Shown: positions 9,182 to 19,200, counted from the stretch's first letter. The stretch: 38,662 bases of DNA from Alphaproteobacteria bacterium (GCA_030696155.1 JAUYSY010000062.1:1-38662); one strand, 5' to 3'. Numbers and translations are program-made. The notes: a model not told the origin generated them from the sequence alone.

Positions 9182-10170
9182 TTATCGTCTTCTTTCATAA
9201 TTTTTTTGAAAGTCATTTTTGTCCAATGATCAATATGATCTTGAATATTAATACCTTCAAGATGTAATTGCGCTTGCTTAACCCAAGGATCAAAACTTTT
9301 CGATTTATCCCGCGGTAAACTTAATACCATTTCAATAGCTTGCTGTATATTTTGAGTCTCAATGGAAGCAATCGTATCTTTATAAACATTGTCCTTAATA
9401 GGCGCATTTTTACTATTTGGATCAACAGTTCTTGTAATACGAATCCATTTACCTAAATTTTTAGCAAAAAAACTTTCTTCCACCTGAACTTTTTCTTGGG
9501 GAATGCTCTGCCATATCAATTTGAATTGATTGCGAAGATCTTGCGTCGTTGGAAACCCCTCAGCCAAATAAGGCACAAGCTCTTGCAAAAGCCCTTCGAT
9601 AGGTAGCTCTGTTAATTTGAGCATTTTGAATTCATCTTCAAATAGTTGCCCTTTTTTTATTTTTGACTTTATTTCATTAAAAGTCAAAAGACTAAGTACT
9701 AATTTTTGAGTATTTTGAATAAGTTCATTTTCATTTCTAATTTTTGACAAATGAGCCAAAATTTCGCTTTGAGGATTATTTTGATCATGTGTTTGTTGAA
9801 AAGTCAATTTAAATTGATCTATTTGCTCTTGCAAGCTATTGAGTTTATTACTGATATCATCCAACGGGAGTTCGTTTGACTCATTTTTCTTTGATTGCGC
9901 TACGAATTCAGCGTAGCGATCCCGTAGAAAACGAAGCTCCTCTTTCATTTGTGAGATTTGCTGATCCGCAAAATGAGGAACAATGGTATCAACCTCACGT
10001 TCATTTTGTGTAAAAAGTTTACTGATAAGGAAGGCTGCCCCTAAAGTTGCAATAACACCTATAATAAAGGCTAAAAAATAGGTGAGTTTCAGAAATTTTG
10101 GTTTTTCTTCAACATGTTTTGGTTCGCCTTCAACAGGATCTAAATTTTGCAAATCTTGAGTCATGAGCAT
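9178..10170 (-). CDS. Mitofilin-like membrane protein (COG4223 type)
   Basis: This 330-aa protein has a short cytoplasmic N terminus and one transmembrane helix near residues 30-52 (YFLAFIIGVIATLGAAFLIS). A long coiled coil follows (about 70-150, heptad-like E/K/L/Q pattern), then a helical C-terminal domain. This architecture and the position directly before hemY match the alphaproteobacterial mitofilin/Mic60 relatives, which shape inner-membrane folds and contact the outer membrane. Two starts are possible (10170 and 10164). In many alphaproteobacteria hemC and hemD precede this pair; here they are absent and tsaD follows divergently after 133 bp. Confidence 0.82.
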   Translation of the reverse strand: MLMTQDLQNLDPVEGEPKHVEEKPKFLKLTYFLAFIIGVIATLGAAFLISKLFTQNEREVDTIVPHFADQQISQMKEELRFLRDRYAEFVAQSKKNESNELPLDDISNKLNSLQEQIDQFKLTFQQTHDQNNPQSEILAHLSKIRNENELIQNTQKLVLSLLTFNEIKSKIKKGQLFEDEFKMLKLTELPIEGLLQELVPYLAEGFPTTQDLRNQFKLIWQSIPQEKVQVEESFFAKNLGKWIRITRTVDPNSKNAPIKDNVYKDTIASIETQNIQQAIEMVLSLPRDKSKSFDPWVKQAQLHLEGINIQDHIDHWTKMTFKKIMKEDDK

Positions 10171-10303
10171 TGCTTTCGGTATACGTGTATTCTTTTATTA
10201 TAAAATGCAAGAAATTATAAAAAACCTCAAGAAGAAAGAGATTTTTGCCCTAAAATAGTTTATAGTCGTGTAAGAATTTGTAACGCTGTTTTAGGTATGT
10301 TGT

Positions 10304-11353
10304 ATGACGCATTTCGTTTTGGGTATAGAAAGTTCCTGTGACGAGACCTCTGTTGCTATTGTTTCTTCAGATAAAAAAATACTAGGTCACATTATTCTTT
10401 CTCAAACATATCATGCAGATTATGGCGGTGTTGTCCCTGAAATTGCAGCGCGTGCGCATATGGATCATTTAGATCGATTGATTCTTGAAGTTTTATTACA
10501 ATCAGGCCTAAAATTTTCAGATCTATCCGCTATTGCCGCCACTTGTGGACCAGGCCTTATTGGCGGCGTGATCGTTGGCGCCATGATGGGAAAAGCCATA
10601 GCCTACGCACATCAACTCCCTTTTATTGCTGTTAATCATTTAGAAGGTCACGCTTTGAGCGTCAGATTAACAGAAGATGTCCCCTTCCCTTACATGTTAC
10701 TTTTAATGTCTGGCGGACATACACAATTTTTACTTGTGGAAGATATTGGCCATTACACTGTTTATGGCACGACCCTAGATGATGCAATCGGTGAAGCTTT
10801 TGATAAAACAGCAAAAATTTTGGGACTCCCTTATCCAGGGGGCATGTATATTGAACAATATGCACTATCTGGCAATCCACGCGCCTTTAATTTTCCAAGG
10901 CCATTAAAAGGAAATGGCGATTGTAATTTCTCGTTTTCAGGTTTAAAAACAGCCATAAAATACAAAATAGATGCATTGGGCATATTAAACGAACAAACAA
11001 AAGCTGATCTTTGTGCCTCTTTTCAACAAGCTGCCTTAGATGTTTTAATTGACAGAACAAAAAATGCCTGTCACAAATTAAGCGCACAAAATATAAAGGC
11101 GAATGCTTTTGTTGTCGCAGGTGGCGTTGCCGCTAATCTTGCACTAAAAACAGGACTTTCTAAGCTTGTTTCTTCTTTTGGTTTACCTTTTGTAGCGCCA
11201 CCGAAAGAATTTTGTACGGATAATGGTGCAATGATTGCTTATGCAGGACTTGAGCGTTTTCAAAGAGGCTATATTGATTCTTTGACCTTTAAACCGCGCC
11301 CAAGATGGCCACTGGCTGAACTAAAAAATATGAATGTTGTAGGATTAACATGA
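10304..11353 (+). CDS. tsaD: tRNA N6-threonylcarbamoyladenosine synthase subunit TsaD
   Basis: TsaD transfers the threonylcarbamoyl group to A37 of ANN-decoding tRNAs, working with TsaB and TsaE. The 349-aa protein has the ASKHA fold motifs GIESSCDETSVA at the N terminus, the metal-binding HMDHL motif in ARAHMDHLDRL, GPGLIGGVIVG, and the C-terminal VVAGGVAANLAL and FCTDNGAMIAYAG blocks. Length is normal for the family. It starts 133 bp from the divergent mitofilin-like gene and overlaps gpsA by 4 nt (ATGA). The tsaD-gpsA pair is a conserved alphaproteobacterial order. Confidence 0.96.
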   Translation: MTHFVLGIESSCDETSVAIVSSDKKILGHIILSQTYHADYGGVVPEIAARAHMDHLDRLILEVLLQSGLKFSDLSAIAATCGPGLIGGVIVGAMMGKAIAYAHQLPFIAVNHLEGHALSVRLTEDVPFPYMLLLMSGGHTQFLLVEDIGHYTVYGTTLDDAIGEAFDKTAKILGLPYPGGMYIEQYALSGNPRAFNFPRPLKGNGDCNFSFSGLKTAIKYKIDALGILNEQTKADLCASFQQAALDVLIDRTKNACHKLSAQNIKANAFVVAGGVAANLALKTGLSKLVSSFGLPFVAPPKEFCTDNGAMIAYAGLERFQRGYIDSLTFKPRPRWPLAELKNMNVVGLT

Positions 11354-12345
11354 AACGTATTGGCATATTAGGCGCCGGCGCCTGGGGAACAGCACTTGCA
11401 AAAGCATTATCACGTGAAGGACGCGAAATTATTTTGTGGGGACGCGATCCAGAACTCGTCAAAGCAATTAATTACACGCATGAAAATGTCATTTATCTTT
11501 CCAAAGTAGGCTTACCAACCTCTATTCACGCCACAACTGATTTAAATGATTTGCTTGACGTTGAAGCATTATTACTTGTTGCACCTGCACAAAAAACACG
11601 TGAAATTTTAGAAAAATTTGCAACACAATTGCCTTCTTGGATTCCTTTGATTATTTGCTCAAAAGGCATTGAAAACGAATCGGGACAATTGCTAAGTGAC
11701 GTCGTCCAAGAAACAGTTGATGGTAATCCCATTGCAATTTTATCAGGCCCTAATTTTGCGCACGAAATTGTGCTTGGATTGCCAGCCGCTACAACAATTG
11801 CAACCAAAGACCGTGATTTAGGATTTTTACTTGTTGAATCTTTCGGCAGTCCAACATTCAGACCTTATTATTCATCCGATCCTGTTGGCGTTCAAATAGG
11901 TGGCGCACTCAAAAATGTATATGCCATTGCAAGTGGTGTGACATCAGGTAAAAATCTCGGTCAAAATGCAAGTGCGGCCCTTATTACACGTTGTCTCGCT
12001 GAAATGGCACGTTTAGGCCAACGTTTAGGGGCCGATTATCAAACTTTTTCAGGTCTATCCGGCGTTGGTGATTTAATGCTTACTTGCTCAAGCGAAAGAT
12101 CACGCAATATGCATTTCGGCATAGAACTTGGTCATGGTAAAACTCCAAATGAAATTATGAGCGGCACACGATCCGTTTTTGAAGGCTATCATACAGCCTT
12201 TTCAATTAAAAAATTAGCCAAAAACGCAGATGTTGATATGCCCGTGGCAGAAGGTGTTTATCGTATTTTATATGAAGATGCCAATATTGATGCAACAATT
12301 AAGAATTTGTTGTCACGGCCGTTTTCAGAAGAGACTCGGTTTTAA
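11350..12345 (+). CDS. gpsA: NAD(P)-dependent glycerol-3-phosphate dehydrogenase
   Basis: GpsA reduces dihydroxyacetone phosphate to sn-glycerol 3-phosphate, the backbone for phospholipids. The 331-aa protein opens with the nucleotide-binding motif GILGAGAWGTALA. It contains SKGIE, LSGPNFAHEI, the catalytic-lysine block IGGALKNVYAIASG, and the C-terminal SGVGDLMLTC and RNMHFG motifs. It overlaps tsaD by 4 nt and is probably co-translated. A short dyad (12379-12401) follows before rubrerythrin. Confidence 0.96.
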   Translation: MKRIGILGAGAWGTALAKALSREGREIILWGRDPELVKAINYTHENVIYLSKVGLPTSIHATTDLNDLLDVEALLLVAPAQKTREILEKFATQLPSWIPLIICSKGIENESGQLLSDVVQETVDGNPIAILSGPNFAHEIVLGLPAATTIATKDRDLGFLLVESFGSPTFRPYYSSDPVGVQIGGALKNVYAIASGVTSGKNLGQNASAALITRCLAEMARLGQRLGADYQTFSGLSGVGDLMLTCSSERSRNMHFGIELGHGKTPNEIMSGTRSVFEGYHTAFSIKKLAKNADVDMPVAEGVYRILYEDANIDATIKNLLSRPFSEETRF

Positions 12346-12378
12346 GCGATATTTTCGAAACACGAAACGTGGTTAAAG

Positions 12379-12401
12379 AAGTTGATTTATTTAGTCAACT
12401 T
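12379..12401. promoter_or_regulatory. Short inverted repeat between gpsA and rubrerythrin
   Basis: AAGTTGA and TCAACTT form 7-bp arms around a 9-nt spacer. It could be a weak transcript end for gpsA (a TTTTG follows) or an operator for the rubrerythrin gene 45 bp downstream. The sequence alone does not decide. Confidence 0.35.
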
Positions 12402-12445
12402 TTGTATGGTTGATTTGGAATTTATGCCGTGAATTGGAGAAAAGC

Positions 12446-12862
12446 ATGTCACTAAAGGGTTCAAAAACTCAAGAAAATTTAAAAGAAGCGTTTGCTGGCG
12501 AATCGCAAGCCAATCGTCGCTATCTTTATTTCGCACAAAAAGCAGATGTTGAAGGTTACAATGACATTTCCACTGTTTTTAGATCAACTGCCGAAGGTGA
12601 AACAGGCCATGCCCATGGTCATTTAGCCTTTTTAGAAGAAGCTGGTGATCCAGTCACTGGCGAACCAATTGGTGGTACTGCTGCCAATCTAAAATCAGCT
12701 ATTGCTGGCGAAACATTCGAATATACAGATATGTATCCTAGTATGGCACGTACAGCACGCGACGAAGGTTTTGAAGAAATTGCTGATTGGTTTGAAACGC
12801 TTGCAAAAGCTGAAAAATCGCATGCTGGTCGTTTTCAAAAAGCGTTAGCGAGCATGGACTGA
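12446..12862 (+). CDS. Rubrerythrin (short form without rubredoxin domain)
   Basis: Rubrerythrins are non-haem diiron proteins that reduce hydrogen peroxide. The 138-aa protein has the four-helix-bundle ligands: E in [13 protein letters not shown] and H in [11 protein letters not shown] in [11 protein letters not shown], and E/H in [11 protein letters not shown]. The C-terminal rubredoxin-like Cys4 domain of classical rubrerythrin is absent, so electrons must come from another carrier. The Fe-S protein encoded next is a candidate. The start at 12446 follows GGAG by a good distance; the frame open from 12410 lacks such a signal. Alphaproteobacterial genomes commonly pair this gene with the next two. 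Confidence 0.93.
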   Translation: MSLKGSKTQENLKEAFAGESQANRRYLYFAQKADVEGYNDISTVFRSTAEGETGHAHGHLAFLEEAGDPVTGEPIGGTAANLKSAIAGETFEYTDMYPSMARTARDEGFEEIADWFETLAKAEKSHAGRFQKALASMD

Positions 12863-12887
12863 TAGAGTTCCATCTCTAAATTTAAAT

Positions 12888-12968
12888 AATTTTGCCATGC
12901 TCTTTGAGCATACATTTTAATCTGGATCCTGAATCTGCGTTCGAAGCTTCGCTTCAACGCGTTCAGGA
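12888..12968. repeat. Composite repeat B, copy 2
   Basis: A hairpin-forming piece (TTGCCATGCTCTTTGAGCAT) is followed by CTGGATCCTGAATCTGCG, then GAAGCTTCGCTTCAACGCG and TTCAGGA. The CTGGATCC to TTCAGGA unit (12922-12968) is present in the opposite orientation at 21872-21917 and in the same orientation at 21991-22040. The hairpin piece is inverted at about 21929-21953. Confidence 0.65.
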
Positions 12969-13013
12969 AAACAATAAAACTTCAATTGCCTACGCCTCAA
13001 AACGACTGTCCAG

Positions 13014-13176
13014 ATTATAAGACAAAGTCTATGAAATGAGTTATCTAGAAGCTTAACAATTAAGGTCCGGGGGACCTTAATGTTTTAGCTGAAAAGAACT
13101 CATGAGAACCGGAACGGAATGTACTTAAGGTACATGAGTACAGATTGCTGCGCCCTGACGACAAATTTGTCCATAG
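13014..13176 (+). repeat. Palindromic element family C, copy 3, with nested insert
   Basis: The left arm ATTATAAGACAAAGTCTATG and the later part GAGAACCGGAACGGAATG match the intact copy at 31887-32005. The core hairpin TGTAC-TTAAG-GTACA is at 13120-13134 and CCTGACGAC marks the right arm. Between the left arm and the rest lie about 60 extra bases (nested G insert). The right end is degenerate. Confidence 0.7.
13041..13105. repeat. Nested insert G, copy 2, inside family C
   Basis: This insertion in family C has a perfect 10-bp hairpin ATTAAGGTCC-GGG-GGACCTTAAT at 13059-13081. TTAATGTTTTAGC and TGAAAAGAACT follow, as in copy 1 at 2881-2966. ATGAG occurs at both junctions and could be a target duplication. 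Confidence 0.5.
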
Positions 13177-13208
13177 GGTGGACAGTTTTACGTAATAACA
13201 TTGGCGCT

Positions 13209-13315
13209 TACCTACTCAATCTATTTCAAAATGTGGGTAGGAATATGAACGGTGAAACAAGCGGAGCGTATCCTTTATACGTGAGCATTGTAAATCCCGA
13301 ATATGACGCCCTCCA
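13209..13315 (+). repeat. Palindromic element family D, copy 2, right end lost
   Basis: TTTCAAAATGTGGGT, ATGAACGGTGAAA, the core hairpin CGTAT-CCTTT-ATACG (13267-13281), GTGAGCAT, AATCCCGAA and GCCCTCCAC align with the intact copy at 25632-25764. The right terminal repeat is missing; element E copy 2 begins directly at that point. Confidence 0.7.
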
Positions 13316-13421
13316 CTATAGTCGTTAGACTTGAGATTCAGACAAGGAGAAACGAGCGAAATGTATCCCTATATACATGAGCGAGGCACGACGATGTATC
13401 AATCCAAGTCTATCGACTATA
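13316..13421 (+). repeat. Palindromic element family E, copy 2
   Basis: The termini are CTATAGTCGTTAGACTTGAG and an inverted CAAGTCTATCGACTATA. The core hairpin TGTAT-CCCTAT-ATACA is at 13362-13377, followed by TGAG and CACGACGATGTATC. It abuts family D copy 2 and ends 19 bp before the start codon of the Fe-S protein gene, just 5' of its ribosome-binding site. Confidence 0.8.
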
Positions 13422-13439
13422 TTTGAAAGAGGAAGAGTA

Positions 13440-14783
13440 ATGCGTGAAGGTGGATTAGACAAACCAATCAGACACAATCTCGATTGGGAAAGCGAAGCGT
13501 TTTACGATGAAGCGGCATTAGACGCCGAAATGCGACGTGTTTTTGATGTCTGTCATTCATGCAGACGTTGTTTTAACTTATGTGACTCATTCCCTCAACT
13601 TTTTGATTTAATTGACAATTCTGAAACCGGTGAGCTCGACAGTGTCGATTCCAAAGGCTTTCAAAAAGTTAATGATGCATGCACTTTATGTGATATGTGT
13701 TTTATGGTCAGCTGTCCCTATGTCCCGCCTCACGAATTCAATATTGATTTCCCAAAACTTGTTTTAAGATCACGTGCGATTGATTTCAAAAAAGGGAAAG
13801 TTGGCCCTATTAAACGATTGCTCGCCAAAACTGATTTTCATGGCAAAATGGGTAGTAAATTTTCAGGCCTATCCAATTGGGCAATATCTCACAAAAATAA
13901 ATTTACACGTACACTTTTAGAATGGATCGCAGGTGTTCACAAAGACGCTCATTTGCCAAAATATGCACCACAAACGTTGATGGAACTTGGCAAAGAATCC
14001 CTGCCTTTAAACGAAGAAGCACCTGGTTTTGGCCAAAAAGTCGTTTTATACGCAACCTGCTATGGCAATTTTAATGACCCGAACATTGGTCTCGCTTTAC
14101 GGGCTGTTTTGGCTTTAAACGGCATTGAAACACAAATTGCCTATCCCAAATGTTGCGGTATGCCTTTACTTGAAGAAGGTAATTTAGCCCAAGTCGCCCA
14201 AAATGCAAAAGATGTTTCAAAAGAAATGCTGCCTTGGATTCAAAAAGAATACAAAATTATCGCCCTCGTTCCCTCTTGCGCTTTAATGTTAAAACATGAA
14301 TGGCCACTTTTATTACCTAAAGATAAGGACATAAAACTACTTTCACAAGAAACCTATGATTTATCAGAATATATTGTGGAATTAGCCAAAGAAAAAGGCT
14401 TAGTCCCAGGATTACAACCAATCGAAGGTGGCGTTTCAATTCACCTACCCTGCCATGCACGCGCACAAAATATTGGTCATAAAGCAGCCGAAATGCTCCG
14501 CATGATTCCCGATACGGAAATTCATTTAGTTGAAAGATGTTCTGGTCATGGTGGATCTTGGGGTGTGATGAAAGATAATTTCCCCGTAGCGCTTAAACAA
14601 GGAAAGCCTGTCGTGCGTCAAATGATAAAGAAAAAATCAGCTTATATTGTTTCGGAATGCCCCTTAGCAGGAGAACATATCTTGCAAGGCATGGAAATTG
14701 AGGGTGTTCATTATGATAAAGCACCGAATCCGATTGAAATTATAGCCATTTCATATGGCTTATTGGAGTCAAAAAATGACTAA
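13440..14783 (+). CDS. Heterodisulfide-reductase/GlpC-like Fe-S oxidoreductase
   Basis: This 447-aa protein probably carries electrons through two [4Fe-4S] clusters. The N-terminal half has two cysteine clusters, CHSCRRCFNLCD and CTLCDMCFMVSCP. The C-terminal half has the CCG-type motifs of HdrB/HdrD and GlpC: CCGMPLLEEGN, LPCHARAQNIG and RCSGHGGSWG. The last has SG where canonical members have CG, as often seen in this subfamily. The ATG at 13440 follows GGAAG; the frame is open back to 13377, but those codons lie in repeat E and are rejected. Placement between rubrerythrin and DUF3501 is common in alphaproteobacteria and suggests it supplies electrons to rubrerythrin (inference). Confidence 0.9.
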   Translation: MREGGLDKPIRHNLDWESEAFYDEAALDAEMRRVFDVCHSCRRCFNLCDSFPQLFDLIDNSETGELDSVDSKGFQKVNDACTLCDMCFMVSCPYVPPHEFNIDFPKLVLRSRAIDFKKGKVGPIKRLLAKTDFHGKMGSKFSGLSNWAISHKNKFTRTLLEWIAGVHKDAHLPKYAPQTLMELGKESLPLNEEAPGFGQKVVLYATCYGNFNDPNIGLALRAVLALNGIETQIAYPKCCGMPLLEEGNLAQVAQNAKDVSKEMLPWIQKEYKIIALVPSCALMLKHEWPLLLPKDKDIKLLSQETYDLSEYIVELAKEKGLVPGLQPIEGGVSIHLPCHARAQNIGHKAAEMLRMIPDTEIHLVERCSGHGGSWGVMKDNFPVALKQGKPVVRQMIKKKSAYIVSECPLAGEHILQGMEIEGVHYDKAPNPIEIIAISYGLLESKND

Positions 14784-15363
14784 AACAACAATCACCAAAA
14801 AAGATATTTTATCCTTAGAATCTTACGAAAAAATACGCCCTGATTTTAAAGCGAAAATAATTGAACTTAAAAATAAAAGACGTATTGCTTTAGGGCCTTA
14901 CGTAAATTTTTATTTTGAAAATTACGAAACAATGTTTTACCAAATTCACGAAATGCTCCGCATCGAAAAAGGTGGAGACGCTCAGATTGACGATGAATTA
15001 CATGCCTATAACCCCCTTATTCCTAATGGATCTGAATTAACAGCAACCATGATGTTTGAAATTGAAGACAAAACCAAACGCGCCGCCCTTTTAGGTCAAT
15101 TAGGGGGTGTTGAAGACCTGATTTACATGCAGATTGGCACAGATCGGATTCACGCAACACCTGAAAAAGATCAAGAACGATCAAAACCAGGTGGCAGAAC
15201 AGCGTCAGTTCATTTTATTCACTTTCCTTTTGATGCGGCCTTGATTCATGCTTTTAAAAACCCTGCAGCAGAGGTTTATATAGGCATTAATCATGCAGCT
15301 TATGGTCATATGTCAATGTTAAATCAAGAAACACGCGAAGAATTAGGACGTGATTTTTTATAA
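14776..15363 (+). CDS. DUF3501 family protein
   Basis: This 195-aa protein matches the DUF3501 family by its core RIALGPYVNFYFENYETMFYQIHEML, its NPLIPNG motif and its C-terminal VYIGINHAAYGHM. It is a soluble, cytoplasmic-looking protein without signal peptide or cysteines. The family has no established activity; it nearly always accompanies a rubrerythrin and an HdrD/GlpC-like protein. The start at 14776 is set by GGAG 8 nt upstream and gives an 8-nt overlap with the preceding gene, indicating coupling. Confidence 0.9.
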   Translation: MTKTTITKKDILSLESYEKIRPDFKAKIIELKNKRRIALGPYVNFYFENYETMFYQIHEMLRIEKGGDAQIDDELHAYNPLIPNGSELTATMMFEIEDKTKRAALLGQLGGVEDLIYMQIGTDRIHATPEKDQERSKPGGRTASVHFIHFPFDAALIHAFKNPAAEVYIGINHAAYGHMSMLNQETREELGRDFL

Positions 15364-15384
15364 ATTTTGCCTGAAGGAAATACA

Positions 15385-16014
15385 ATGCCTATAAGATTAT
15401 TCGATTATTTCAGATCCTCAGCATCCTATCGCGTGAGATTAGCCCTTAATCTTAAAGGACTAGAATACACACAAATTCCTATTGATTTACGCCTTGCAGA
15501 ACAAAGCACACCCCCTTACTTAAAAATAAACCCTCAAGGGCTTGTGCCCGCTTTACAGATTGGCACTGAAATCATCAGCCAATCCTTAGCAATAATCGAA
15601 TATCTAGATGAAATATATCCCACTATACCCTTATTACCCAAAGATCCATTGCAACGTGCCAAAATTAGATCATTCGCTCAAATCATTGCATGCGACATTC
15701 ATCCCTTAAATAATTTACGTGTATTAAATTATCTACGCGATCATTTGCAAATGAACGAGGATCAAAAACATCATTATTATCATCATTGGCTGAAACAAGG
15801 CTTTGATACATTAGAAGAAAAATTAAAACAATCAACTACAAAGCATACATTTTGTTTTGGAAACACGCCCTGTCTTGCTGATATTTGCCTAATCCCACAA
15901 ATATATAATGCGCAACGTTTTCATTTTGATTTAACCCCCTACCCTATATGCTTGAAGATTTCAGAACATGCGAATAAATTAGAGGCTGTTATAAAAGCTT
16001 ATCCTAAAGAATAA
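15385..16014 (+). CDS. maiA: Maleylacetoacetate isomerase / zeta-class glutathione S-transferase
   Basis: The 209-aa protein has a thioredoxin-like N-terminal domain with the zeta-class signature DYFRSSASYRVRLALN (glutathione-activating Ser) and NPQGLVPAL. An ESQS-like motif (here ISQSLAIIEYLDE) follows, and then an all-helical GST C-terminal domain. Zeta GSTs isomerise maleylacetoacetate in tyrosine breakdown. No other tyrosine-degradation gene is present here, so a more general GST role cannot be excluded. The start at 15385 follows GAAGGA; the TTG at 15367 is rejected. Confidence 0.9.
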   Translation: MPIRLFDYFRSSASYRVRLALNLKGLEYTQIPIDLRLAEQSTPPYLKINPQGLVPALQIGTEIISQSLAIIEYLDEIYPTIPLLPKDPLQRAKIRSFAQIIACDIHPLNNLRVLNYLRDHLQMNEDQKHHYYHHWLKQGFDTLEEKLKQSTTKHTFCFGNTPCLADICLIPQIYNAQRFHFDLTPYPICLKISEHANKLEAVIKAYPKE

Positions 16015-16232
16015 GATCGACCAGATTAGAAGTGATAATCTAATAATCATTCGATCCAAACATATTCATAAAATTATTTCAATAACTTCCATCCATAAAG
16101 CCTTCAATATTTATTAGTTTTAAAACTATTGACAAAACAACTAAGGCAATATTCAATTTTATTGACAATATGTAAGTATTGCTGTACGGTTATACAAATA
16201 GTTAAAATTATCATTCATTAAAGGGATACATA

Positions 16233-19200
16233 ATGTTAAATCGTATTTTGTTTTATTTCTTTTTTATTTCACTTCTCTCCACATCAGCGCTTATGGCAGG
16301 AAAAAGTGATGAGGAAGATGAAAATTTTTCGAACACACACATAAATGATGACAGTTACCACAAAAAAAGAAAAGAAAATCCAAATATTGAAAATAAAGAT
16401 ATAGAACAAAATCCAAATAAAAAAATTAAAATACAAGACAATGAATATGAAATTCTTGAAAAAATAAAAGATTTTTGTATTAATTTTAAAGATTCAAAAA
16501 ATATAGAATTAAAAAGTCACCTTTTGTTTAATATAATTAAAATTAAAGGATTCTATCATTGTGTAAAAAATAATATACAAATTAAAGAATATGAAAATTA
16601 TATTGAAACTATTATATTGCAGTTAAAAAAAACATTTTCACATGAAAAAGAATCTATCAAAATTTTAATTAGACTTTTAAAAACACATATTTTAAATTCC
16701 AAATTTTTAAAACTTAACATGACGCAAAATGTAAATTTAATTAATTTAGGTACTTATATTTTAAATTCAAATGGGGATTTTACAGATACGCTTTTTAATT
16801 ATACGGATATACACAATAATGTGATTTGTAGCATAATTGATGAATTTTTAAAGCTAGACCCAGACGCTCAAACAGCGGTCATTACTGATATTAAATCAAA
16901 AGAAATGGACATATATGATCTTCAATCTTTTTTTATAATTTTGCAAAAATTAATAGAAAATGGGGTAGACAGTAATACTTCCCTAAAATTATTACAAGAA
17001 TTTTATAATTTTGAAGGTGGTAATTTTTCCCAATTTTATGATAGATTTGACCTCAATATTTTTGCCTTACTACCATTTAAATATTTTAATTTAGATGAAT
17101 TTCGAAAAAACCTTGCAAACCACTACTCGTTAGCAAAAATTCATAACGATGCTGATTTCAACAATGAAATGGGAGAAAATGGAATCAAAGCACAATATTT
17201 TATCTATCACCTCATCACACATCTAACAAAGCAACAATGCCTACAAAACGATCATAAGATTACAAACAATATGCCAAAGACTCTCAAGGACAAGGTCACT
17301 CTTTTAACCACTTTACTTAAATACTTATCTCAAAATTCTATTAATTGTGATGCTTCGGAGAAAATATACTCTTTATGGGCTGACCTTCTTTACAGCGCAA
17401 ACCCCAATATTATAGAAAACATTACCTGCAATTATATTCTTAACAATGAAAATATTTTTTCATCAGAAGAAATTAAAGACATAAAAAAATTAACATCTGA
17501 ATTTTTTACACCAAAAATTTTGAACGATGAAGATTGCGACCTTGGTACAAATGTTATGCTTGACATAATCGAAGAAAATATTTTGAACAACACGGATATA
17601 GATTTAGAAGATTTATTTGAAATTTTATATAAAGAAATTACGGATAAACGATTGACTGACAAACGATCCGAATTTGTTCTAAAAAGACATCTTTTAAATT
17701 CTCATCGAGATGAGTATGGACAATACTTTTATTTCAAAGAAATAGAAACATTTTTTCTAGAAAATGACACCAATCTTATCACCAAATACTCTATGCCAAA
17801 ATCAGGGCTTATGTGTGAAATATTAAGAACATTAGCGACACTCAAAGATCAAGAACGCCCTATTGTTTTTCAAGTAATTAAAAAAAATATAAAAAAAATA
17901 GAAGGGGTAATTAGCTTAAAATATATGAAATCTATTCGTAATTATTTGCGCAATGTTGCAGCATTGAAGAGAAATACTGGAAATATTGACATAAGTATAA
18001 AACTACTTGACGCTTTAGCACATGTACAAAAATCTTCACCCCTTGAGTTACATTTAGATAATATCTATTGGAATTGGATAGCACTTTTACCCATTGAAAA
18101 TTTTAACTTATCCAATTTTTTAAACATTGCAAAACGTCAAGATATTGCAAATGATATAGAAAATCATCAAAATAATTTTGATACCCTCAATACAATTATT
18201 TTTCCAAAAATTCTAAGCGAAAGTCTTTTATCTTCTAAAACAATAAATCAGTTAAAGGACATTTCTAAAATTTACGTTACACACACCAATTCAACAATAT
18301 TCGATTTTCTATCGCAAGTATTATCTAACAATAATGTTTCTCAAAATGATTTAGACATTCAGAAGCAAATAGCAATAATCTGTTATTATAATAAATGGGT
18401 CAAATTATTTTTTGAAAAATTAATCAATCGTAAAAGTCGACATACCAACATCGATGAAGTGATATATATATTGGGACATTTGCATGAAATAAAGGATATG
18501 TTTTTAAGCTTTAACAATGATGAAGCAATATCAGAAGCTATAATAGATGCTTTGGTTAAATACTCAATATCTGCACCTAAAAAAAATAACTTTAATTTTC
18601 GAGAAGAAATGCATAAATGCATAAATGATTCTAAACTGGAACATATTGACCTTCTCCCTATATCTTCAGAGAGAAAAAATATTTTAAGATTCTTAGAAAT
18701 ATTCTTATATATGGTCCAATACAATGACGATATAACAAAACAAGACAAGGGAAAACTTAAATTAAGTTTTAATAAATTTAATGAATTAAAAGCCCTCCAA
18801 AAACCTGAAGCATTAATTAGATTTTCAAATCTAATTAATGCAGCAATCGAAAAAGGAAAAATTACTAGCAAAAAATTAATTTTTTATGTTGACTTAATTT
18901 GTCAATGCGGATTAAACAACCCAACAGATTTAAAAACTTACACTGCATTTTATGATAGTGAAAAAAAAGCAAGCACAAGAATTAATAAACTTATAAAAAT
19001 ACTTTTAATACAAAATAATAATGATGAATTTTTCCAAATAGCCCATGAACAAAACGAAAAAAACAACAGAACAACACCTTATTATTCTTTCATTAACATA
19101 GTAAGCTTATTAATGTTTACAAATGAAGATAATGAAAATGATGAAAATCCTATATTTTCGTTAGATGAAGCTGTTAAAATATCTAAAAATATTCAAAACT

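Noticed and set aside
13119..13328. 69-aa open frame
   Set aside because: It is composed wholly of palindromic elements C and D; the sequence is explained by the repeats.
13377..13439. N-terminal extension of the Fe-S protein
   Set aside because: The extra codons lie in element E; the Met at 13440 has a good ribosome-binding site and starts the conserved part.
16129..16196. sigma-70 promoter for the 1249-aa gene
   Set aside because: Two TTGACA boxes are present, but neither has a good -10 hexamer at 16-18 bp.
18386..18871. 161-aa minus-strand frame inside the 1249-aa gene
   Set aside because: It is a long antisense opening caused by AT-rich codons; the sense frame has the signal peptide and ribosome-binding site.
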